From positions 248,001 through 312,000 of the forward strand of contig CAZHEF010000001.1 in assembly GCA_964531645.1 (NCBI GenBank): a stretch of 64,000 nucleotides of DNA. The letters run 5' to 3'. The DNA is from JBBIMS01 sp964531645. GTDB lineage: Bacteria > Acidobacteriota > Aminicenantia > JBFLYD01 > JBBIMS01. The position numbers and the translations under genes were made by a program. The notes under the pieces were generated by a model. It saw nothing but the letters and a program-made list of their open reading frames with translations, searched no databases and was not told the DNA's origin. Below are positions 52,311 to 60,577 of this stretch, piece by piece. Numbering within the stretch: the stretch's first letter is position 1; the number at the start of each line of letters is the position of its first letter.

Positions 52311-53609
52311 ATGAGATGGTTTGATGATTACAAGAAACGGTTATGCAGTGCAGAAGAGGCTGTGTCCTTGATAAAAAGTCATTCGAGAGTTTATCTTGGG
52401 GGAAATGCATCAGCTCCATTTTGTCTTATGAGAGCTCTTGCAAGAAGGAAAGACGAGATGAAAAATGTGGAGCTTCTCCATGTCCTTCTAATGGGTGAGG
52501 ACCCATTTTCCGGTCCAGAAATGGAGGGGCATTTCAGACACAATTCTCTTTTTGTCGGACCAGCGGATAGAAAGGCAGTTAATGAAGGAAAATCTGAATA
52601 CATTCCTATTCACCTCCACATGATACCAAGGCTTCTAAGATCTCCAATGGCAAAGCCAGATGTAGCAATTGTCCAGGTCTCTCCTCCTGATATTCATGGG
52701 TTTATGAGTTTGGGTGTTGAGGTTCTTGCTTCAAGAGCCGCTGTAGAATCAGCAGATATTGTTATAGCTCAGGTAAATGAATTGATGCCAAGAACTCTTG
52801 GAGACAGTTTTATTCATGTTTCCCGTTGCACTAAAATAGTTGAGCATAATGAGGAGCTTCCAATCCTTAATAAAGAACCATTTACTGAAGTTGAGGCAAA
52901 GATTGGAAAATATATAGCAGACCTTATAGAAGATGGTTCCACTTTGCAGTTGGGAATAGGAGGGATTCCAGATGCGGTTCTTTTCTTTTTAAAGAATAAA
53001 AAAGATCTTGGGGTTCATACAGAGATGGTTTCAGATGGTGTGGTGGAAGCGATTGAACAGGGAATTATAACCTGCAGAAATAAGACTCTCCATCCTGGGA
53101 AAGTAATAGCAACTTTTATCCTCGGAACAAAGAAACTATACACTTATGTTGACAATAACCCTCTTTTTGAGCTCCATCCCGTTGATTACACCAACCATCC
53201 CTTTGTGATTTCTGAGAATGAAAAAATGATTGCAATTAATTCAGCAATAGAAGTTGACCTTACCGGTCAGGTCTGTTCTGATTCAATGGGAACATATATT
53301 TACAGTGGATTTGGCGGACAGGTAGATTTCATAAGGGGTGCCGCCCACGCAAAAGACGGAAAACCAATCATTGCACTTCCTTCAACTGCAAAGGGAGGGA
53401 CAATTTCAAGAATAGTTCCTGTTCTTAAGGCAGGTGCGGGAGTAGTTACTTCAAGAGCGGATGTCCATTATGTTGTAACTGAGTTCGGGGTAGCCTATCT
53501 CTTCGGAAAAAATTTAAAAGAAAGAGCTGAAGCTTTGATAAATATTGCTCATCCTGATTTTAGAGATGATTTAATAAGAGAGGCAAAGGCAAGAAAGCTT
53601 CTCAAGTGA
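52311..53609 (+). CDS. Acetyl-CoA hydrolase/4-hydroxybutyrate or butyrate CoA-transferase family protein
   Basis: A 432-residue enzyme moving CoA between an acyl-CoA and a carboxylate such as acetate. Family segments are VYLGGNASAPFCLMRAL, LQLGIGGIPDAVL, HTEMVSDGVVE (the catalytic Glu is expected here), YSGFGGQVDFIRGAAHAKDG and TEFGVAYLFGKNLKERAEAL. 4-hydroxybutyrate, butyrate and related CoA-transferases are too alike to separate by eye. Being last in the NuoEFG-NfnAB cluster suggests that the redox module serves a fermentation or acyl-CoA oxidation pathway ending in or starting from a short acid. Confidence 0.88.
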   Translation: MRWFDDYKKRLCSAEEAVSLIKSHSRVYLGGNASAPFCLMRALARRKDEMKNVELLHVLLMGEDPFSGPEMEGHFRHNSLFVGPADRKAVNEGKSEYIPIHLHMIPRLLRSPMAKPDVAIVQVSPPDIHGFMSLGVEVLASRAAVESADIVIAQVNELMPRTLGDSFIHVSRCTKIVEHNEELPILNKEPFTEVEAKIGKYIADLIEDGSTLQLGIGGIPDAVLFFLKNKKDLGVHTEMVSDGVVEAIEQGIITCRNKTLHPGKVIATFILGTKKLYTYVDNNPLFELHPVDYTNHPFVISENEKMIAINSAIEVDLTGQVCSDSMGTYIYSGFGGQVDFIRGAAHAKDGKPIIALPSTAKGGTISRIVPVLKAGAGVVTSRADVHYVVTEFGVAYLFGKNLKERAEALINIAHPDFRDDLIREAKARKLLK

Positions 53610-53655
53610 TGAAAAAAGTAACTTTTATCGTGTAAAATAATAAAATGGAAGAGAG

Positions 53656-54282
53656 ATGGGAAGAATAGGGACAGACGAATCTGGAAAAGGGGATTATTTC
53701 GGCCCCCTAGTTGTTGCAGGAGTATACATAGATGAGACAGACGAGGGTTATATAAGAGACCTTGGTGTTAAAGATTCTAAAAGATTTTCTGATAATCGAG
53801 TGAAAGAACTTGCGAAGGCTATAAAAAAAGAATTTGTCTACTCGGTTGTAACAATATATCCCGCAAAATACAATGAACTCTATAGAAAATTTAAGAATCT
53901 TAATAAAATTCTTGCTTGGGGGCATGCAAGAGTTATAGAGAATATTCTTCATAAGGTTGTTTGTTCAAGAGCTATAGCTGACAAATTCGGAAATGAAAAA
54001 TTCATAAAGGAAGCTCTCATGAAAAAGGGTAAAAAGATACATCTTGAGCAGAGAGAAAGGGGAGAGGAGGACCTTGCAGTTGCGTGTGCTTCAATCCTTG
54101 CAAGGGCAGGTTATCTTGAAGGGCTTGAGAAAATCTCAAAAACACACAATATAAATTTACTTAAAGGCTCATCGGAAGAAGTAGTTAAGCTGGCAAAGAA
54201 AATCATTACAGAGTATCCATCAATTCCACTGTCTGAGCTCGCAAAGGAACACTTTATTATCACAAAGAAAATCCGTTCATAA
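53656..54282 (+). CDS. rnhC: Ribonuclease HIII-like, catalytic domain only
   Basis: A 208-residue RNase that removes RNA from RNA-DNA hybrids. The active-site start GTDESGKGDYFGPLVVAGVY is the HIII-type signature (Asp-Glu then GDxFGP); a later Asp in ERGEEDLAVACASILAR completes the metal site. RNase HIII proteins usually have ~300 residues with an N-terminal TBP-like substrate-binding domain; that is missing here, and the frame cannot be extended upstream. A TAAAAT at 53633-53638 may serve as -10; a seven-codon frame from ATG 53645 overlaps the start. The mfd gene follows. Confidence 0.85.
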   Translation: MGRIGTDESGKGDYFGPLVVAGVYIDETDEGYIRDLGVKDSKRFSDNRVKELAKAIKKEFVYSVVTIYPAKYNELYRKFKNLNKILAWGHARVIENILHKVVCSRAIADKFGNEKFIKEALMKKGKKIHLEQRERGEEDLAVACASILARAGYLEGLEKISKTHNINLLKGSSEEVVKLAKKIITEYPSIPLSELAKEHFIITKKIRS

Positions 54283-54330
54283 TTTTCTTTAAGTCTTCTT
54301 TCTTTACAACAAATCAAGCAATTTTCAATC

Positions 54331-54359
54331 TTGACAATTACACAATTACTGGAGATAAA
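54331..54359 (+). promoter_or_regulatory. Promoter of mfd, possibly leaderless
   Basis: A perfect TTGACA (54331-54336) and GATAAA (54354-54359) are spaced by 17 bp. The predicted start near 54366 lies one base before ATG 54367. A GGAG at 54351-54354 is 12 bases before the ATG and would not be in such an mRNA. Confidence 0.5.
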
Positions 54360-54366
54360 AGAATAT

Positions 54367-57300
54367 ATGGAACTTTTTCATGAGCTATCCCTTGAGCAGG
54401 ATAAATTAATTTCTAAAAAATTAACGATATCCGGGCTTGCCAGAGCTTCAAAAGGAGCTTTTTTAGCAGATCTTGCTGAAAAAATTGATTCAGGGATTCT
54501 GGTTGTCACCCCGCTCAAATCCTCCATTGAAAATTTTGTAAGAAGCACTGAATTTTTCTTTAAATTCACAAAAAATGAAAGAAATATAATTCGGCTTCCA
54601 GAGCCATTTTATGACCCATTTGCTTCAGGTTCAATCTACAGAGAAAATGTAGTAAAAAGAATTGAATTTTATAAAAATTTCATTGAAAAAAGGAACCCTG
54701 TTGTAGTGGCAACACCAAAATCACTTTTGAAGCCATTCATCTCAAAAGAAAATGTTAAGGAACTTTTCGTAAATATAAGAGTTGAACTGGAGATGGAAAG
54801 GGACGAACTCATAAAAAAATTAATATTGTTTGGTTATAAAACTGTTGATTATGTGAGCTTTAAAGGAGAAATAGCTGTTAGGGGTGGGATTGTTGACTGT
54901 TATTCTCCGGTAGAAGATTATCCAGTAAGAGTAGAAATAATTGATAATAGTATAGAGTCTTTAAGATATTTTGACCCATCAACCCAGAGGTCAATTAAAC
55001 AGACAGACGAGACTGAAATATTATCCATTATCGAGTATCCACCGACCCAGAAATTCATTGAAGATTGGTTGGAAGAAGCGAGGAAGCATCTGGATGACTC
55101 TCCTGATTTTAAAGAGATGGAGGAAACTCTAAAGAAAGGAATCCCCTTTGAGGAGCTGAACTTTCTATCTATTTTATCCGCTAACTATTTTGTCTCTTTT
55201 AATGATTTCTTCAAGGATTTCATAATGATATTTGATGAAGGGGAAAATCTAAAAAGAGAAGTTGAGGAGATAGAGGATGAATGGGAAGAGATTTACGAAA
55301 GGGAATTGAAGAAGAGAAAGGCTCTTCCACCTTTAAAAATGTTTTCTCTTGATGAATTAAAAAATGTTCTTAATACTGGCATACATTTAAGCGAGTTTTC
55401 AAGTGAAGAACCCTCGATTTTTATTAATGTTAGAAGAAATATCTCTTATGTTTCGAGGACTTTCCAGTTTTTTGAAGATATAAAAGATGAAATAAAAAGT
55501 GGGGGCACGATATTTTTAGTTTTGACTTCAGATTACTTAATTAAAAGAATTTCGGAAGAGCTGGAAGTTCAGAAAATTCCCTATTTTTTGATTTCTGAAC
55601 CATCGCAAGCTAAGAAGAAAGCAGTGAACATTTTAAAAGGAAATTTGGATGAAGGATTCTATCTTCCATCCCAGAGTCTATTTTTTTATACTGAGAAAGA
55701 GATTGTAGGTGAAAGGGGGAGGATTGAAAGGCGCCGTTATTACCAGCCATTTACTTCCACCTTCAGAGACTTAAAAAATGGTGATTTCATAGTTCACGAA
55801 ATTCACGGAATAGGGGTATTCAGAGGGTTAAAAAAATTGGAAGTTCAGAATCAGGTTTTAGAGTTTTTAGAGATTGAATACAGAGATGGAGACAGACTCT
55901 ATATATCTCCCGAGAGGATGAATGAAATCCATAAATACTCAGGTGGCGGGAAACCTCCTCTTGATAAACTTGGTGGTATTACCTGGGAAAGAACAAAAAA
56001 GAAGATTAAGAAAACCCTCAGAGAGATGGCGATGGAACTATTGAACCTTTATGCTCTAAGAAAGAGTATAAAGGGTCATGCTTTCTCTCCCGATACAGAA
56101 TGGCAGAAGGAGTTTGAGGAGTCTTTCCCCTTTGAGGAAACAGAGGATCAAAGAAGGGCAACAGAGGAGGTGAAGAGGGATATGGAGTCAGAATTTCCCA
56201 TGGATAGACTCCTTTGTGGAGATGTTGGCTATGGAAAAACAGAGGTGGCAATGAGGGCAGCATTTAAAGCTGTAATGGACGGAAAGCAGGTAGCTGTTCT
56301 ATGCCCGACAACTATCCTTGCAATCCAGCACCTTAACACATTTAGAAATAGATTTTCAGGATATCCTGTTCGAATTGAAGGATTAACAAGACTTACTCCA
56401 AAAAAAGAGGCAAATAAAATCGTTGATTATTTAAAAAGGGGATTGATTGAAATAATTATAGGGACCCACAGATTACTCTCTTCAGATATAGGGTTCAGAG
56501 ATTTAGGACTTCTTATAATTGATGAGGAACAGAGGTTCGGGGTTGCCCAGAAAGAAAAATTGAAAAAGATGAAAGCATCTGTAGATGTCTTTACAATGAC
56601 AGCTACTCCAATACCAAGAACCCTTTACATGTCTCTTTCAGGAATAAGAGACCTTAGCATAATAAAGACTCCTCCAAAAGATAGGCTGGCAGTTCAGTGT
56701 TTTGTTGCACAATTTTCAAAGGATTTGATTAGGGATGCGATAAGGATAGAACTGGAAAGAGAAGGACAGGTTTATTTTGTCCACGATAGAATTGAGAGTA
56801 TTTACAAAGTTGCAGATTTTATAAAAGAGATTGTTCCCGAGGCAAGGATTGATATAATTCATGGAAGAATGAAAGGGGAAGAGATGGAAAAGAAGATGAT
56901 AAAATTTATAAACAGGGAATTTGATATTCTTGTAACCACAACAATAATTGAGAATGGAATAGACATTCCCCTTGTAAACACATTGATAGTCAATAGAGCA
57001 GATACTTTTGGTCTTGCACAACTTTATCAATTAAAAGGTAGAGTTGGAAGGTCATATCGTCAGGCCTTTGCCTATTTTCTCACTCCTCCTGAAACTTCCC
57101 TTTCTGATGAAGCATTAAAGAGGTTGAAAGCACTGAGAGAGTTTGCGGATCTTGGCTCGTCCTTCAGACTCGCAGCCATGGATCTTGAAATAAGGGGTGC
57201 GGGAAATCTTCTCGGTCCTCAACAGCATGGACATATACAGGCTGTAGGTTTTGACTATTATATAAAGCTTCTCGAAGAGACTGTAAGGGAGTTGAAAGGA

Positions 57301-57738
57301 GAATATGTGGAGGAGAGACCAATAGAAATCCAGCTTGGTTTTGATATTATGATTCCTGAAAATTATATTCCTGATTTTAGTGAAAGGCTCTCCTTCTATA
57401 AAAGAATGTCATCAATAAATGATTTGAGGGAAATTGAAATGATAGAGTATGATGCAAAGGACAGATTCGGTCTTCCGCCAAAACAGTTTCAGAACTTACT
57501 CCAGTATGGAAAGATAAAATTCCTTGCAAAGAACAAGAGCATAATCACTTTGAAAAGGGAGGATTCAAATCTGACAATAACATTTGGTGAAAACCCACCT
57601 GTGGAGCCAGAGAAAGTAGTCTCTCTTTTCAGAAGATACAAAGGAAGCTTCAAAGGGAACTCCCTTGTGCTCTCTCTTACAAGTGGAGAGGAGAGCGCTA
57701 TTCTTCAGGAGATTATGGATTTATTGAATGCTATCTAA
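54367..57738 (+). CDS. mfd: Transcription-repair coupling factor
   Basis: Mfd releases RNA polymerase stalled at DNA damage and recruits UvrA. The 1123-residue protein has an N-terminal UvrB-like region (RGGIVDCYSP), an RNA-polymerase interaction domain near 475-550 (NGDFIVHEIHGIGVFRGL), helicase motifs from about 600 (FEETEDQRRATEEV; Walker A GDVGYGKTEVA near 617; DEEQRFGV near 718; TATPIPRTLYMSLSGIRDLS) and the TRG motif and C-terminal regulatory domain (RGAGNLLGPQQHGHIQAVGF). I start it at ATG 54367. The frame can be opened 12 codons earlier at a TTG, but that TTG is the -35 box. Confidence 0.96.
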   Translation: MELFHELSLEQDKLISKKLTISGLARASKGAFLADLAEKIDSGILVVTPLKSSIENFVRSTEFFFKFTKNERNIIRLPEPFYDPFASGSIYRENVVKRIEFYKNFIEKRNPVVVATPKSLLKPFISKENVKELFVNIRVELEMERDELIKKLILFGYKTVDYVSFKGEIAVRGGIVDCYSPVEDYPVRVEIIDNSIESLRYFDPSTQRSIKQTDETEILSIIEYPPTQKFIEDWLEEARKHLDDSPDFKEMEETLKKGIPFEELNFLSILSANYFVSFNDFFKDFIMIFDEGENLKREVEEIEDEWEEIYERELKKRKALPPLKMFSLDELKNVLNTGIHLSEFSSEEPSIFINVRRNISYVSRTFQFFEDIKDEIKSGGTIFLVLTSDYLIKRISEELEVQKIPYFLISEPSQAKKKAVNILKGNLDEGFYLPSQSLFFYTEKEIVGERGRIERRRYYQPFTSTFRDLKNGDFIVHEIHGIGVFRGLKKLEVQNQVLEFLEIEYRDGDRLYISPERMNEIHKYSGGGKPPLDKLGGITWERTKKKIKKTLREMAMELLNLYALRKSIKGHAFSPDTEWQKEFEESFPFEETEDQRRATEEVKRDMESEFPMDRLLCGDVGYGKTEVAMRAAFKAVMDGKQVAVLCPTTILAIQHLNTFRNRFSGYPVRIEGLTRLTPKKEANKIVDYLKRGLIEIIIGTHRLLSSDIGFRDLGLLIIDEEQRFGVAQKEKLKKMKASVDVFTMTATPIPRTLYMSLSGIRDLSIIKTPPKDRLAVQCFVAQFSKDLIRDAIRIELEREGQVYFVHDRIESIYKVADFIKEIVPEARIDIIHGRMKGEEMEKKMIKFINREFDILVTTTIIENGIDIPLVNTLIVNRADTFGLAQLYQLKGRVGRSYRQAFAYFLTPPETSLSDEALKRLKALREFADLGSSFRLAAMDLEIRGAGNLLGPQQHGHIQAVGFDYYIKLLEETVRELKGEYVEERPIEIQLGFDIMIPENYIPDFSERLSFYKRMSSINDLREIEMIEYDAKDRFGLPPKQFQNLLQYGKIKFLAKNKSIITLKREDSNLTITFGENPPVEPEKVVSLFRRYKGSFKGNSLVLSLTSGEESAILQEIMDLLNAI

Positions 57739-57752
57739 CATTCCTATATAAT
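57724..57752 (+). promoter_or_regulatory. Promoter of the PpiC-type lipoprotein gene, predicted leaderless
   Basis: TTGAAT (57724-57729) and a perfect TATAAT (57747-57752) are separated by 17 bp. The expected +1 is 57759, exactly the A of the ATG, and there is no Shine-Dalgarno. The -35 box lies in the last codons of mfd. Confidence 0.65.
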
Positions 57753-57758
57753 CTTTTT

Positions 57759-58652
57759 ATGAAAAAAATTTTACTGACAATTTTAATTCTATTGATATTC
57801 CTGAATTGCTCAAAACCAGAGCCTCAAAAGAAGGAAGAGGATAAAATTATTTTTGAGATAGAAGGAAGGATTTTCATGCAGTCTGATTTTAAAGCCTATA
57901 TTGATTCGATGGAATATGAGCTAAGCGAACAGAAACCCTTGATCTTTAGCAGGATTTTTGACAGATTTTTTGAAACATCCATAGTTTCTGAATATGCAAA
58001 ATCTAAGGGGGTCGCTCTTTCAGAAGATAATTTAAGGGAAATCTTAGGAGAAAATGATGAAAGAGCAAGAAAAATAAAGGAGATCGATGCCATTTATGAA
58101 AATTATTTATTGCAAATGACAAAGAGTAAAATATCAATTTCAAAAGAAGATATTGAGGAGTATTATAAAACCCATGAGGAAGAGTTTAAAAGGGGAGAGA
58201 GTGTGAAGGTTTTCCAGATCCTTGTCCCTTCAGAATCAGAAGCTCTTGAAATCCTTTCTATTTTAAGAAAATCACCCCCTCTGCAATTTGAAAAAATTGC
58301 GAGGGAAAGATCTATAAGCCCTGAGGGCTCAAGGGGAGGGGACATGGGATATTTCCAGAGAGGTGAGTTACCGGTGGAGATAGAGGATGTGGTTTTTTCC
58401 CTTAAAGTGGGAGAACTCAGCCCTGTTGTTAAGTCTTCTTTCGGCTACCACATTTTCAAAGTAGTTGAAAAGAAAGGAGCAAGACTTCTACCTCTAAAGG
58501 AGGTAGAGAAGAGCATTGCTGAAAATCTTTTATATCAAAAAAGGGATTTGTTAGAAAAGGAATTGATAGATGAAGCAAAAAATAATTTAAAATGGAAGAT
58601 TTATTTCGAGAATCTTCCCTTCGATTACATAAAAGGAGAGCAGAATGAATAA
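57759..58652 (+). CDS. PpiC/parvulin-type peptidyl-prolyl isomerase lipoprotein
   Basis: A 297-residue envelope foldase. The signal peptide ends in a lipobox (LLIFLNC), so it is probably lipidated and anchored to a membrane. A SurA-N-like helical region (about 30-135) precedes one PPIC domain at about 145-245, with VKVFQILVPSESEALEIL, GSRGGDMGYFQRGEL and VKSSFGYHIFKVVEKKG. It overlaps by 8 bp a second isomerase gene of the same class, so the two are co-translated. It likely helps fold outer-membrane or secreted proteins. Confidence 0.9.
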   Translation: MKKILLTILILLIFLNCSKPEPQKKEEDKIIFEIEGRIFMQSDFKAYIDSMEYELSEQKPLIFSRIFDRFFETSIVSEYAKSKGVALSEDNLREILGENDERARKIKEIDAIYENYLLQMTKSKISISKEDIEEYYKTHEEEFKRGESVKVFQILVPSESEALEILSILRKSPPLQFEKIARERSISPEGSRGGDMGYFQRGELPVEIEDVVFSLKVGELSPVVKSSFGYHIFKVVEKKGARLLPLKEVEKSIAENLLYQKRDLLEKELIDEAKNNLKWKIYFENLPFDYIKGEQNE

Positions 58653-59601
58653 GAAAATTTTTATCCTTCTCTTTTTAATTGCCCTGAGTGTTTTTGGTTT
58701 GGAGGTTGTGGAAAGAATTGTTGCCATTGTAAATGAGGACATAATAACTCTATCAGATATAAAAAAAGTAGATTTGAATATAAGGATTGCCCTTTCAGCA
58801 AGATTTGAAGGGAAAGAATTAGAGGAGAAAGTTGAAGAGGCAAGGAAGACTCTTCTTGAGGACATTATCCAGAGAAAATTACTTCTTACAAAGGCAAAAG
58901 AAGATGGGATGGATGTTGAGAGCGAAACAAAAATGGTAATAGAAAATATATTAAAAGAGAATAACCTTTCATCCGAGAAGGAGCTGGAAGAGATAATGAA
59001 GAATGAGGGGATAAATTACAATGCGTGGAAAGAGGAACTGAAGAACAATCTTCTCCAGCAAAAGGTTATAAGGAAGTATGTTGACTCAAACATATCTGTT
59101 GACAATGCGGAGATGCTCGATTATTACAGAAAACATTCAGAGGAATTTACAGAGCCAGAAGAAGTGAAGATAAAAGGGATTTTCCTTGAAGATAAAGAGG
59201 GAGTTGAAGAAAAGATGAAGAAGGTAGAAGAAGAGCTAAAAAGCAAGACCTTTGAAGAAGTTGCAGAGATTTATTCTGAAGGTCCTGAAAGGGAGAGGAA
59301 AGGGGATTTAGGAAGTTTTAAGAAGGGGGAAATGGATAAAAATCTTGAAAATCATGTATTTTCAATGAAAGCAGGGGAGCTTACCCAATGGATAAAAACC
59401 TCAAAGGGTTATTACATTCTAAAATTGGAGGAAAAGAAGGAAGCAAAACTCAAAAGTTTTGATGAGGCAAGAGATGAGATTCTTGACAGAGTAATAGAAA
59501 CAAAAAGGGAGCCTCTTTTAAAGAAATTCTTTGAAGACTTAAAAGCAAAAAGTTACATAAAAATTCTCATACCAGACCCCTTTTCCCTTCTAAAGGATTA
59601 A
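58645..59601 (+). CDS. SurA-like periplasmic chaperone/peptidyl-prolyl isomerase
   Basis: A 318-residue protein with a cleavable signal peptide (IFILLFLIALSVFGLE) and the SurA-type start VVERIVAIVNEDIITLSDI. The N-terminal chaperone helices run to about residue 165, then one PPIC domain at about 175-270 (VKIKGIFLEDKEGVEEK, GDLGSFKKGEM, IKTSKGYYILKLEEKKE). SurA of E. coli (428 residues) has two PPIC domains; only one is seen here. GGAGAG precedes the ATG. It converges with the heptosyltransferase gene across a 60-bp gap with no clear terminator. Confidence 0.9.
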   Translation: MNKKIFILLFLIALSVFGLEVVERIVAIVNEDIITLSDIKKVDLNIRIALSARFEGKELEEKVEEARKTLLEDIIQRKLLLTKAKEDGMDVESETKMVIENILKENNLSSEKELEEIMKNEGINYNAWKEELKNNLLQQKVIRKYVDSNISVDNAEMLDYYRKHSEEFTEPEEVKIKGIFLEDKEGVEEKMKKVEEELKSKTFEEVAEIYSEGPERERKGDLGSFKKGEMDKNLENHVFSMKAGELTQWIKTSKGYYILKLEEKKEAKLKSFDEARDEILDRVIETKREPLLKKFFEDLKAKSYIKILIPDPFSLLKD

Positions 59602-59661
59602 CTTCTTTAAATCCTTTTGAAGAAAAACTCGGGGTCATTTTTATGAAATTTAAAACATTCT

Positions 59662-60531
59662 TTATTTAAAAGACAGCATAATTTCTCTTACAAACTCGAG
59701 AACCTCTTCCTTTTTTATCCATTCTTTCTCAGGATAAGTTGAAATTACATAGACCCTTTCCCCCTTTGGGGCCCAGACCTCTGGGTCTGTTTCTTTGAAT
59801 ATAACAATTGTTGGAATTCCCAGAAGAGCTGAGAGATGGGAGATTCCTGAATCATTCCCTATATAAAGAATCCCTTTTAAAAGTTCATTTATCACTTCTT
59901 TTAAAGAAAGAGCTCTCTTCACATCCACCCCTTTCAAATTAGAAAATACAAAAAATTCTTTTCTATCTTCGGATTCTCCGAGGATAACTTTAACTTTTTT
60001 ATTTTCTGAGAGAAGTCTTTCTATAAGAAATAAAAAATTCTCAATTGGCCAGACCTTTTTAATACTACCAGAGCCCGGATGAATTATTATTTCTGATTTA
60101 TTCCCGTGCTCCCAATGTGAAAGATTCGGAAGTCTTACAATCTCTGGAAATTTTATTTTTCTGTCTATTTCATGGAGGGCCGAGAAAAGAGTTAAAGAAT
60201 AATGCATTCTTGCAGGTTTTATTTTTCCCACTATTACTTTTCTCGCAACCTTTGAAAGATTTCTAATAAAAACTCCTTCTTTATCCCAGTGCCATGTAAA
60301 AGCTATATCAAATCTTCCTAAAAAATCTATAAAATCACTACTCCCATCCCAGATGGAAGAAATTAGCCTCCCTTCGATGGGAATAACATCCGAAAATCCC
60401 TCGAAAAGAGAACCCCACTGAAATGGGACGGAAAGATAGAATTCGCTTGAAATTTTTTTCAAAGCAAGAAAGGAGGGTATTGTAAGAATTATGTCTCCGA
60501 GTCCTCCACCTCTTATAGCAATTATTCTCAT
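59662..60531 (-). CDS. Family 9 glycosyltransferase (heptosyltransferase-like)
   Basis: A 289-residue GT-B enzyme. The N-terminus IIAIRGGGLGDIILTIPSFL is the classic acceptor-domain start of ADP-heptose:LPS heptosyltransferases. The C-terminal half has the donor-site motifs EIIIHPGSGSIKKVWPIENF and YIGNDSGISHLSALLGIPTI. It is somewhat shorter than WaaC/WaaF (~320-350). It probably adds heptose or another sugar to the LPS inner core or another glycan, matching the Kdo genes at 13-18 kb. It shares its promoter region with the divergent uppS. Confidence 0.87.
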   Translation of the reverse strand: MRIIAIRGGGLGDIILTIPSFLALKKISSEFYLSVPFQWGSLFEGFSDVIPIEGRLISSIWDGSSDFIDFLGRFDIAFTWHWDKEGVFIRNLSKVARKVIVGKIKPARMHYSLTLFSALHEIDRKIKFPEIVRLPNLSHWEHGNKSEIIIHPGSGSIKKVWPIENFLFLIERLLSENKKVKVILGESEDRKEFFVFSNLKGVDVKRALSLKEVINELLKGILYIGNDSGISHLSALLGIPTIVIFKETDPEVWAPKGERVYVISTYPEKEWIKKEEVLEFVREIMLSFK

Positions 60532-60537
60532 ATAATC

Positions 60538-60567
60538 TTGGATACCTTCTTAAAAATAAATTATAAT
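60538..60567 (+). promoter_or_regulatory. uppS promoter with a symmetric -10 shared by both strands
   Basis: TTGGAT (60538-60543) and TATAAT (60562-60567) are spaced by 18 bp. Transcription should start near 60574, four bases before the uppS ATG (60578), which lacks a Shine-Dalgarno. The -10 sits in the palindrome ATTATAAT (60560-60567), which also presents TATAAT to the minus strand (60565-60560) for the heptosyltransferase gene. Confidence 0.55.
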
Positions 60568-60577
60568 AAAGATTGTT

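Noticed and set aside
54331..54366. TTG start for mfd
   Set aside because: The TTG is the first half of a TTGACA -35 box; ATG 54367 is the better start.
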